From contig CALALV010000160.1 of NCBI GenBank assembly GCA_937925605.1, forward strand, positions 1 through 64,000: a stretch of DNA of 64,000 nt, given 5' to 3'. The notes under the pieces were generated by a model, which did not search any database, was not told the DNA's origin, and saw only the letters and a program-made list of their open reading frames with translations. The stretch is from an uncultured Woeseia sp. (GTDB lineage: Bacteria; Pseudomonadota; Gammaproteobacteria; Steroidobacterales; Woeseiaceae). The translations under genes and the position numbers were made by a program. This document shows positions 44,001-52,800 of this stretch, one piece after another; positions within the stretch are counted from its first letter, which is position 1, and every line of letters starts with the position of its first letter.

Positions 44001-45884
44001 ATGAATTTCTTCGACGCCCAGGACAGCGCCCGGCGCGCGACCCGACGCCTCGTCGTCGCCTACGCCGTGGCGACCGCGCTGATCGTCGCCGGCGTCACGG
44101 CCGTCACCGCCCTTGCGCTGTACGCCAGCGGCGCGGCACCGGACCCCGGCATACTCGTGTTCGTCGCCGTGCTGACGGCGCTCGTGATCGGCGGCGCAAC
44201 GCTCTACCGGACCGCGAGCCTGTCGGCCGGCGGCGGCCGCGTCGCGCGCGAAATGGGCGGCACGCGCCTGTCGCCGGACGTCTCCGACCCGCTGCACCAG
44301 CGCCTGCGCAACGTCGTCGAGGAAATGGCGATCGCTTCCGGGATGCCGGTGCCCGAGATCTACATCCTGGAACAGGAAGCCGGCATCAACGCCTTCGCCG
44401 CGGGCTACGCACCCGGGGACGCGGCCATCGCCGTGACCCGCGGCACGCTCGAATTACTCGACCGCGACGAGTTGCAGGGAGTCATCGCGCACGAATTCAG
44501 CCACGTGATCAACGGCGACATGCGCCTGAACATCCGCATGATGGGCGTGCTGTTCGGCATCATGGTGCTCGGCCTCGCCGGCCGCCTGATCCTGCGCGGC
44601 AGCCGCCGCGGCCGGCTGGTCTCCGGCCGCGGCCGCGGCGGCACGTCCGCCGTGCTGATCATCGGCCTCGGCCTGGTCGTGCTCGGCGGCGTCGGCGTGT
44701 TCTTCGCGCGCATCACCAAGGCCGCCGTATCGCGGCAGCGCGAACTCCTCGCCGACGCATCCGCGGTGCAGTTCACGCGGCAGACGGACGGCATTGCCAA
44801 CGCGCTGAAGAAGATCATGGCCTTCAGCCGCCATTCCTACCTGACCGCCGCGGACCCGGAGGAAATCAGCCACATGCTGTTTGCGCACGGCGCGAAGTTC
44901 TCGTCGCTGTTCGCGACGCATCCGCCGCTCGACGAACGCATCCGCAGGCTAGAGCCCGGTTTTCGCGTCGAGGACCTGCCGCGAGTGGAAATGCCCGCGA
45001 CCGCCGCGGCGGGCGCGGACTCGCCGGCGGGCGCCGCGGCCTTCGCGTTCGCCGACGCGCCGCTGCCGCCACTCGCCGAGACGGTCGGCAACCCGACGAT
45101 CGAACACGTCGCGTTCGCCGGCGCGCTGCGCGTCGGCCTGCCGGCGTCGCTGTACGACGCCGCGCATTCGAGCCACTCGGCCTGGCTGCTCGTGCTCGCG
45201 CTGTTCGTAGAGCCTGACGCCGCGCGCGCGCAGGGAGCGCGCGAGCTGCTGACGCAGCAGCTCGGCAGCGAGCGTTGCCGCCGGGTCTTCGAGTTCGCCG
45301 GGACGCTCGCCGGCGGAGACCGCTCGTGGCGGCTGCCGCTGCTCGAGATCGCGTTCCCGGCGCTGAAAGCCGCGCCCGCCGCGCGCATCGAGTACCTGGT
45401 CGAGCTGGGCGAGCGGCTAATCGGTCTCGACGGGCGCCTGACGCTGTACGAGTTCTGCCTGCTGCGGATCCTGCGCCTGCACCTCGGCGCCGCCTTCGCC
45501 CCGGGGGTCGGCCTGGCCCCGGCCGGCAAGCGCGCCATACGCCGCGCCGCACTGGACCTGCTCGCCGTCATCGCCGGGCAGGGCCAGCCGGATCCCGCGG
45601 CGCAGCAGCGCGCATTCGCCGCCGGCCTCAAGCCGTTCGGCCGCTGGGCGGCCGACGCCGCGTACGCGCCGCCCGCGGAGCCCGCACAAGCGCTGGCCGA
45701 CAGTCTCGACACGCTGCGCCGCTCCACGATGCGCGCGCGGCGCACGCTGGTGCAGGCGGTTGCGGACTGCATCAGCGCGGACGGGCGTCTCGGCAGCGCG
45801 GAGGCCGAGCTTTTGCGCGCCGTCTGCGCCTCGCTGGACTGCCCGCTGCCGCCGCTCGCGGTGCGCCGCGAACGCGCCTCGTGA
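44001..45884 (+). CDS. M48 family metalloprotease with a TerB-like C-terminal extension
   Basis: A 627-residue membrane protein with two N-terminal membrane segments (about 17-43, 49-68), zinc site HEFSH at 164-168 with the third ligand probably in the RQRELLADASAV region, and further hydrophobic segments at 182-200 and about 215-236. This is HtpX-like for the first ~330 residues. A linker and about 250 more residues follow; the end (TLVQAVADCISADGRLGSAE) resembles TerB-like helical domains. LemA plus M48 is a known pair. The role of the extension is unknown. Confidence 0.88.
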   Translation: MNFFDAQDSARRATRRLVVAYAVATALIVAGVTAVTALALYASGAAPDPGILVFVAVLTALVIGGATLYRTASLSAGGGRVAREMGGTRLSPDVSDPLHQRLRNVVEEMAIASGMPVPEIYILEQEAGINAFAAGYAPGDAAIAVTRGTLELLDRDELQGVIAHEFSHVINGDMRLNIRMMGVLFGIMVLGLAGRLILRGSRRGRLVSGRGRGGTSAVLIIGLGLVVLGGVGVFFARITKAAVSRQRELLADASAVQFTRQTDGIANALKKIMAFSRHSYLTAADPEEISHMLFAHGAKFSSLFATHPPLDERIRRLEPGFRVEDLPRVEMPATAAAGADSPAGAAAFAFADAPLPPLAETVGNPTIEHVAFAGALRVGLPASLYDAAHSSHSAWLLVLALFVEPDAARAQGARELLTQQLGSERCRRVFEFAGTLAGGDRSWRLPLLEIAFPALKAAPAARIEYLVELGERLIGLDGRLTLYEFCLLRILRLHLGAAFAPGVGLAPAGKRAIRRAALDLLAVIAGQGQPDPAAQQRAFAAGLKPFGRWAADAAYAPPAEPAQALADSLDTLRRSTMRARRTLVQAVADCISADGRLGSAEAELLRAVCASLDCPLPPLAVRRERAS

Positions 45885-46012
45885 GCAGCGCCCGATTGCA
45901 GTATCATGCGCGCAGTACCGCGGGCCGGAACTTGTCCCCGCCCGACGAATCCCTGTAGTACGGGCCGCGGCGCGACCGCCCGGCATCCATCCCGACACGA
46001 GGGACACCAAAG

Positions 46013-46810
46013 ATGAAAGCCTCCTGCACCGCCCTGGCCGGCCTGCTCGCGCTCGTGATCGCGCTGCCCGCGTTCGCGGAGACGCGCGAAGAGGAACGCG
46101 TCACGGACGCCACCGACGTCATCAACCAGCTGCTGCACATCCCCGAGCAGGGTGTGCCGCCCTCGCTGCTCGCGCGCGCCTACGGCATCGCCGTCATCCC
46201 GAACGTCGTCAAAGTCGGGTTCGGACTCGGCGCACGCCGCGGCAAGGGCATCGTCGTCGTGCGCCGCGACGACAACAGCTGGAGCAACCCTGTGTTCGTC
46301 ACGATCACCGGCGGCAGCGTCGGCTGGCAGATCGGCGCCCAGTCCACCGACATCATCCTCGTCTTCAAGAACCGGCGCGGCGTCGACGGCATGGCGAGCG
46401 GCAAGCTGACGCTCGGCGCAGACGCCTCGATCGCGGCGGGTCCGGTCGGCCGGCAGGCAAGCATGGCGACCGACATCCAGTTCGAGGCCGAGGTCTATTC
46501 CTATTCGCGCAGCCGCGGACTGTTCGCCGGCGTGGCGCTGGAAGGCGCCGGCGTGACGATCGACGAGAAGGCCAATGCGAGCTTCTACGGACAGGCCGGC
46601 ATCACACCGCAGCAGATCTTCGACAGCTCGGGGAATTTCGCCCCCGCGGTGGCGAATAACTTCGTGCAGGTGCTGACGGCGCAGACGCGGCGCCTGCCGA
46701 AGCAGCCCGGCATGGAACCCGGCGTCAGCGCGGAAGCGCCGCCGGCGGAACGCGAGTCACGCGTCCGCACCTACGGCATCGGCGACCCGGACAGCCCCGA
46801 AACGCGCTAG
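46013..46810 (+). CDS. SYLF domain lipid-binding exported protein
   Basis: A 265-residue exported protein: signal MKASCTALAGLLALVIALPA, then the SYLF domain with LLARAYGIAVIPNVVKVGFG, SNPVFVTITGGSVGWQIGAQ, TDIILVFKNRRGVDGM and SYSRSRGLFAGVALEGAGVT. SYLF proteins bind lipids or phosphoinositides; bacterial ones sit in the periplasm with unknown roles. The basic C-terminal tail is Pro- and Glu-rich. A TATCAT about 110 bases upstream could be a -10 box. Confidence 0.92.
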   Translation: MKASCTALAGLLALVIALPAFAETREEERVTDATDVINQLLHIPEQGVPPSLLARAYGIAVIPNVVKVGFGLGARRGKGIVVVRRDDNSWSNPVFVTITGGSVGWQIGAQSTDIILVFKNRRGVDGMASGKLTLGADASIAAGPVGRQASMATDIQFEAEVYSYSRSRGLFAGVALEGAGVTIDEKANASFYGQAGITPQQIFDSSGNFAPAVANNFVQVLTAQTRRLPKQPGMEPGVSAEAPPAERESRVRTYGIGDPDSPETR

Positions 46811-46882
46811 GGCGACGCTCCTCGCGCCTTGCCTCGCCGGCGACCCGGCCGGCGCGTGTGACGAGAATCGATCAGCGTCTCC

Positions 46883-47494
46883 CTAGCGCTGTTCGCCGTC
46901 GGTCGCGGGCTCGCTGCCACCCTGGCGACGCTGCAGTTCCTCGCGGATCTCTGCAAGATCGCTCGCCGGCTGCGCTGACGGCTCGCCCGGCGGCGGGTCG
47001 ACCGGCATGCTTGCCGGATCCTCGTCGGCGTTCGTTGCCTGGCCCGACGCTGGCGGTGCGCCCTCGAGCGGCCTGAGCTGGCCGTCTTCGAGCACGACGG
47101 GCTCCTCGCTGACTTCCCCGAACTGCGACAGGTACTCCGCTTCGCGCCGGAGACGCTCGGCCTCCTCGGCCCGCGCACGTGCCTCGGCCGCGTCCTGCTG
47201 CGCACGCCGCAGCGCCTCGCGCTTGCGCTCGGACTGGGCTTCCAGCGCGGCACGCTGCTCCGCCTCTTCCGCCGCGGCCAGCCGGTCGCCGGCCTCGCGC
47301 GCGTTCAGGCATTCGGTCGTGTACTTGAGTTCGGCGCGGTTCTCCGCGCAGCGCACCATCGTCGCTTCGAGCAGGCGCGGATTCTCCATGAACTCGACGA
47401 CGGTGTGCGGCGGCGGCTCCGGCGTGCAGGCCGAGCCGCCGAAAGCGGCCACGACGAGCAGCCGGATTCCGGTTGTATGCGCTACGCGTCTCAT
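46883..47494 (-). CDS. EexN-like lipoprotein with charged coiled-coil region
   Basis: About 203 residues: signal TGIRLLVVAAFGGSACTPE with lipobox SAC, then FMENPRLLEATMVRCAENRA followed by TECLNAREAGDRL. The two Cys in R-C-x16-C and the FMENPRLLEA stretch fit the EexN lipoprotein family (entry-exclusion-related). A charged coiled coil (ALRRAQQDAAEARARAEEAE) and an acidic/Pro-rich tail follow. The start is uncertain: ATGs at 47494 and 47506 are both near the lipoprotein signal, and none has a clear ribosome binding site. Convergent with SYLF gene. Confidence 0.7.
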   Translation of the reverse strand: MRRVAHTTGIRLLVVAAFGGSACTPEPPPHTVVEFMENPRLLEATMVRCAENRAELKYTTECLNAREAGDRLAAAEEAEQRAALEAQSERKREALRRAQQDAAEARARAEEAERLRREAEYLSQFGEVSEEPVVLEDGQLRPLEGAPPASGQATNADEDPASMPVDPPPGEPSAQPASDLAEIREELQRRQGGSEPATDGEQR

Positions 47495-47692
47495 GCCGGG
47501 GCCCATGGCGAAGTGTTGACGAAAGCGAATGTTGATCATAACACCGCCGTATGACCGATTCCGTGCGCGAGGTCCTGTATTCGTTGTCAACCTGAACGCG
47601 GATTCGCCGTTAGTGGTCGTAATCGCGCCGATCGACCCCGGGCGCATCGCAGACTGTCGCAATACGGCGACGCCGCGGCAGGGAGGCAGGTC

Positions 47693-47890
47693 ATGACACG
47701 GATCGTATTCACGCTGTTACTCGTCGGCGCGCTCGGCGCCTGTGCGCTGCCGGGTGCTACCCCGGACCGGCAGTACCTCGTGGCTTACGACGAGCTCAGC
47801 GCCGCGATGAGCGTTTCCCGCGAGCCGCTCGCAGCTGCGGCGGACGCCGAAGCCACCGCGCGCAGCGAGGTCGCCGCGCTCGCCCGCTGA
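47693..47890 (+). CDS. Small lipoprotein, function unknown
   Basis: A 65-residue protein: signal IVFTLLLVGALGACALPG with lipobox LGAC (Cys17), then a short Ala-rich helical region with DELSAAMSVSREPLAAAADA. Ribosome binding site GGGAGG is near 47682. No family recognised. It lies 52 bases upstream of the acyltransferase fusion on the same strand. Confidence 0.65.
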   Translation: MTRIVFTLLLVGALGACALPGATPDRQYLVAYDELSAAMSVSREPLAAAADAEATARSEVAALAR

Positions 47891-47942
47891 CCCGCAAGCC
47901 GTCTGGTATAGTGGCGCGGCCACCTGCCGGACGGGAGCAGCG

Positions 47943-49823
47943 TTGTCACAGTCGAGCCAGTTCGCGCTGCTGCGGCAGAAGCGCTTCGCGCCGTTTTTCG
48001 TCACGCAGTTCCTGGGCGCGTTCAACGACAACATTTTCCGCAACGGGCTCGTAATCCTCGTCACGTTCCAGGCGACGCAGGTCGCGGGCATGAACGCGAG
48101 CGAGCTGGCGAACGTCGCCGGTGCGCTGTTCATTCTTCCCTACTTCCTGTTCTCCGCGTCGGCGGGCCAGCTTGCCGACAAGCTGGAGAAGTCGCAGCTG
48201 ATTCGCGCGGTCAAGCTGCTCGAGATCGCGTTGATGCTGATCGCGACGCTCGCGTTCGTCACGGCGAGCTACGTCGCGCTGCTGGCAGTGCTGTTCCTGA
48301 TGGGCTGCCAGTCGACGCTGTTCGGCCCGGTCAAGTATGCCTACCTGCCGCAGCAACTGGCTTCGGAGGAACTGGTCGGCGGCAACGCGCTGGTCGAGTC
48401 GGGTACCTACGTGGCGATCATCCTCGGCCTGATCGTCGGCGGCCTTGCCGTCGCGATCGACCCGGACACGCGCGTGCTGCTGTCCGCCTTCCTGGTCGGC
48501 GTTGCGCTGCTCGGCTACCTGGCGAGCCGCGGCATCCCGGTCACCCGGCCGGTCGACCCGGAACTGCGCTTCAACCCGAACCCGTGGACCGAGACCTGGC
48601 GCATCGTCGGCTACGCGCGGCGCGACCGCAGCGTATTCCTGTCGATCCTCGGCATCTCCTGGTTCTGGTTTTTCGGTTCCGCGATGACGCTGCAGGTTCC
48701 GGCCTACACGCTGGTCATCCTGAACGGTAACGAGGAAATAACGACGATACTGCTAGTGGCCTTTGCGATCGGCGTCGGCGCCGGCTCGCTGCTGTGCGAG
48801 CGCATGTCGGGGCGGCGCATCGAACTCGGTCTCGTGCCCTTCGGTTCCATCGGCCTGTCGCTGTTCGCGGTCGACCTCTACTTCGCTCAGCCCGTTCAGG
48901 CGCTGCAGGCGGTGTCGACGGTCGGCGAGTTTCTCGCGCGCGAGGGCAGTGCCCGCGTGCTCGCGGACCTCGCACTGCTCGGCGCCTTCGGCGGCTTCTA
49001 CAGCGTTCCGCTGTACGCCATGATCCAGGACCGCGCCGAGCGCCGGCACCTGTCGCGCATCATCGCGGCCAATAACATCATCAATTCACTGTTCATGGTC
49101 GCCGCCGCCGTGCTCGCGATCGTGCTGCTGAATGCCGGGCTGTCGATACCGCAGTTCTTCCTCGTGCTCGCCGTGCTGAACGCGGCCGTAGCGATCTACA
49201 TCTATTCGCTGCTGCCCGAGTTCCTCATGCGGTTCCTGGTCTGGATACTCGTCAATACGCTCTACCGGATCCGCTCGCGCGGCCTCGACAACATCCCCGC
49301 CGAGGGCCCCGCCGTGCTGGTCTGCAATCACGTGAGCTACGTCGATGCGTTAATCATCGGCGGTTGCGTGCGGCGGCCGGTGCGTTTCGTCATGTGGTAC
49401 CGGATCTTCCAGGTGCCCCTGCTCAGCTTCATCTTCCGGACGGCAAAGGCAATCCCGATCGCGTCCGCGCGCGAGAACGCCGAATTGCTCGACGAGGCCT
49501 TCGAGCGGATCGACGAGGAACTCGCCGCAGGCCAGCTCGTCTGCATCTTCCCGGAGGGCGCAATAACCCGGGACGGCGAGGTGCATCGCTTCCGGCCCGG
49601 CGTGGAGCGCATCCTCGAACGCCGCCAGGTGCCGGTCGTGCCGCTCGCGCTCGGCGGGCTGTGGGGCAGCTGGTTCAGCCGGCGCCGTGGCCGCCTCAGG
49701 CGCGTCCCCGGCAAGCTGTTTCAGCGCGTGCGGCTGCACTGCGGCCCGCCGGTCCCGGCGCAGCACGCGAGCGCCGCCACGCTGGAACTGCTGGTGCGCA
49801 CGCTGCGCGGCGACGACCGCTAG
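47943..49823 (+). CDS. MFS transporter (LplT-like) fused to PlsC-type acyltransferase
   Basis: A 626-residue protein. Residues 1-430 are an LplT-like MFS lysophospholipid flippase (QFLGAFNDNIFRNGLVILVT; about 12 membrane segments). Residues 440-626 are a PlsC-type glycerolipid acyltransferase, with VCNHVSYVDALIIGG (N-H-x4-D) and FPEGAITRDG. It lacks the acyl-ACP synthetase domain of full-length Aas proteins, so the activated acyl donor must come from elsewhere. Expected role: import and re-acylation of lysophospholipids. Start TTG at 47943 has GGGAG five bases upstream. Confidence 0.92.
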   Translation: MSQSSQFALLRQKRFAPFFVTQFLGAFNDNIFRNGLVILVTFQATQVAGMNASELANVAGALFILPYFLFSASAGQLADKLEKSQLIRAVKLLEIALMLIATLAFVTASYVALLAVLFLMGCQSTLFGPVKYAYLPQQLASEELVGGNALVESGTYVAIILGLIVGGLAVAIDPDTRVLLSAFLVGVALLGYLASRGIPVTRPVDPELRFNPNPWTETWRIVGYARRDRSVFLSILGISWFWFFGSAMTLQVPAYTLVILNGNEEITTILLVAFAIGVGAGSLLCERMSGRRIELGLVPFGSIGLSLFAVDLYFAQPVQALQAVSTVGEFLAREGSARVLADLALLGAFGGFYSVPLYAMIQDRAERRHLSRIIAANNIINSLFMVAAAVLAIVLLNAGLSIPQFFLVLAVLNAAVAIYIYSLLPEFLMRFLVWILVNTLYRIRSRGLDNIPAEGPAVLVCNHVSYVDALIIGGCVRRPVRFVMWYRIFQVPLLSFIFRTAKAIPIASARENAELLDEAFERIDEELAAGQLVCIFPEGAITRDGEVHRFRPGVERILERRQVPVVPLALGGLWGSWFSRRRGRLRRVPGKLFQRVRLHCGPPVPAQHASAATLELLVRTLRGDDR

Positions 49824-49829
49824 CGTCTG

Positions 49830-52800
49830 CTAGAGCCCGGCGTTTCCCCGGAACACGCTGCCGGGCGCTTCCGCTACGCCGAGGCGCCGCCGCCACTCGG
49901 CCAGCAGTTCCTCGCGAGTACCGAACAGCAACGGGCCCTCCGCGTAATCGAACCAGACCTCGGCGACCTCGGCGTAACCCGCCTCGTGGGTGAGCATCAG
50001 CAGGCGGTCGCCGAGCGGATCGAGCAGCGTATCGTCGCCCGCCAGCCGGTCCACGACCAGCGATGCCCCGGGCAGCGGGCGCGGGGCACGCACGGAATCG
50101 AGCCAGGTCAGGCCGTAGGCGGCGACCGATGCGCGGTGAATCCAGCCGGCCGTGCGCAGCAGTAGCCGGTTGCCGCCGGGCGCGAACACGACTTCGCTCA
50201 CGGCCGACGGCAGCGCCAGGCTGCTGCTGCCGACACGTCCCTGCGCGAGGTCCAGCACCTGGACGCGCTGCGTCGCGTCGACGATCGCAAGCAGCGGGCG
50301 GTCCGGCGCCGCGCCGATGCGCGTCAGCGGCGCGTCGCCCTGCCACACCGTCTTCAGGGTCCAGGTACCGACGCGATCGGGACCAAGCGAACTCAGCGTG
50401 CCGTTCTCGGCACCGAGATAGAGCAGGCCGTCCGCGCCGAAGGCCAGCGACAGGTGCAGCGCCCCGAGGTCGAGGTCGGCCAGCACGGCGCCACTTCCGG
50501 CGTCGACGACCGCAACGCGCTGTGCGGCCAGCACGGCGACGTGGCGCGCGTCGGGTGAGAAGGCCAGCACCTCGACCGCCCCGCGCACCACGTCGGGGCT
50601 GAAGGGCCGCGGTCGCCCGCTGCCGGCCTCCCAGACGCGCAGCGTGCCGTCGGCGCCCGCACTCGCGACGAGGCTGCCGTCGTCGCTGAACGCCAGTCGC
50701 AGCACGGCGCCCTGGTGGCCGAGGTAGTTGACTTCGTCGACCGTCAGCGCGAGCGGTTCGCCGTCGGCGCCGGTACGCAACACGTGCACGTGTCCGTCGC
50801 GGTCGGCCACGGCCAGGTAGCGCCCGCCCGGGGCGAGCACGGCCGGCGAGTCGCCGGACGCGCGCCAGACACGGTGGCCACCCTCGCCGGCCACGGCATC
50901 CTGCCGGGCCGCCGGCTGCCGCCAGAAGCGCAGGTCGCCGCCCGGCGCAGCGGACAGCAGCACGCTCTCGTCAGCGGCGAAGGCCAGCAGCGGCTCGCTG
51001 GCGGCCGGCAGGCCGGCATCGAGGATCGGCCCGAGCAGCGCCCCGTCCTCGGCGCGGTAGACCCGGTAGCCGAGGCGCGGGCTGCCCGCCAGCAGGCGCT
51101 CGCCGCCCGGCGAGAAGCCGACCTGCCAGCGCTGCGGGCCGCGGTACAGCAGCAGCGGCTCGGCGGCCGCGTCGACGCGCCATAGCGACAGACCGTTGTC
51201 GCCGTGCAAGACCGCGAGCGTCTCGCCGTCGGGCGCCAGTCTCAGTTCGCTCGGTTGTGCATGCAGGTCGAGCTGCGCGAGCTGCTCGCCGTTCTCGAGG
51301 TCCCAGAGCCGCACTGCGCGGTCGTAGTCGGCGACCGCGAGGCGCGCGCCGCGATCGTCCACGGCGGTCAGCGCCGGCGCGCCGGCAATGCGCAGGCTGC
51401 CGCTCTGCACGCGCTCCTCCAGCGACCAGCGCTCGAACACCGTCTCGGAGTCGCCGCGCCGCGTGACGAACAGGTGCGCGCCGTCCGCCGCGAGGCGCAC
51501 CTCGGCGCCGCTCGCCGCCGCCGGCAGGGTCGCCTCGAGGCGCCCGTTGACGGTCCGCCACAGGTGCACGCCGTCCTGCGCGTGGGAGACGAGATAGCGT
51601 CCGTCGCGGCTGACGCCGAGCACTTCCTCGTCGGCCGGCACCGCGACCGTGCGCGCGGGCCGCGCTGCGCCGAGTTCCCAGAGCCTCGCGCTGTCGCTCT
51701 GCAGCGCGCGGGCGACGGCGTAGCGGCCGTCGGGGCCGAACCAGATGTTGTCCGACTCGCGTTCGACCGGCGGCGGGATGTCGATGCCGCGGTCGAATTC
51801 CTCGACCAGCCCCTGCGAGTTCAGGCTCAGGTCCCATCCGACCAGCTGGCCGCTGACACCGGTCGCCTCGTCGCGCAGGCTCAACGACCAGGTGCCGGCC
51901 AGCGGCTCGCCGCGCAGGGTTGCGAGCTGGGCCGCCGGAAACACGGTCTGCTGGTTGGCGGCCGAGCGTTCGCCTTCCATCGGCAGCTCGACCGTGCGGC
52001 CGGACGGCGCGATCAGCTTGAGCCGCAAATCGTCGAGGCGCGCGTGGCTCACGTTGACCGACAGGCCGATGCGGCTGACGTTGCCCGGGCGGTCGACGGC
52101 GACGCGCCTCACCAGCGGCGTGACTTCGAGCGACGACACGGTCCACGGCTCGCGCTGCCGCAGCTCCTCGCCGGCGAGTTGCCACTGCAGGATGCGCGCG
52201 CCGTCGGCCTTGCTGACGACGACGTCGCGGGCGTCGAACAGGAGCTGGCTGTCGGCCGGGACCGGTGCGCTCGCGATCAGCCTCGGGTAGTCCTCGCCGA
52301 TCAGCGTCGCGGCGACGCGGCGACGCTCCGGGGTCGCGACGACCAGCGCCTCGAGGCTCGCGAGCAACGCCGCGTCGCGCTGCTCGCCGCGCATCGCTTC
52401 GCGGGCCTTGCGGTCCCAGAAATCCGCGGTGAGCGTGGCCGCGAGCTCGCCGTCGCCCGGCAGGTCCGCGGCGAACGAGGCGACCTTGTCTATCTCGGCG
52501 CGGTTCGCGGCGCGGTCGGCGCGGTTTTCGAGCAGCGTCACGAACAGCCGGTCCGCCGTCTCGCCGTGGCCCGGGAACGAGCGCAGGTTGCGCCAGGCGC
52601 CGGCCACCTCGGTCAGCTCGGCCGTCGGCGACACGAGCTGGCGCATGTAGGGCTTCGGCAACAGCTGCGTGTACCAGAACGGCACGGCCAGCAGCACGAC
52701 GAGACCGGCGGCGACCAGCGCCGGGCCGCGCCAGTGCAGCGGCAGGTTGCGATTGGCCCAGCGGGCCGTGAACACGGTCGCGTAGACGCGGTTGGACGGC

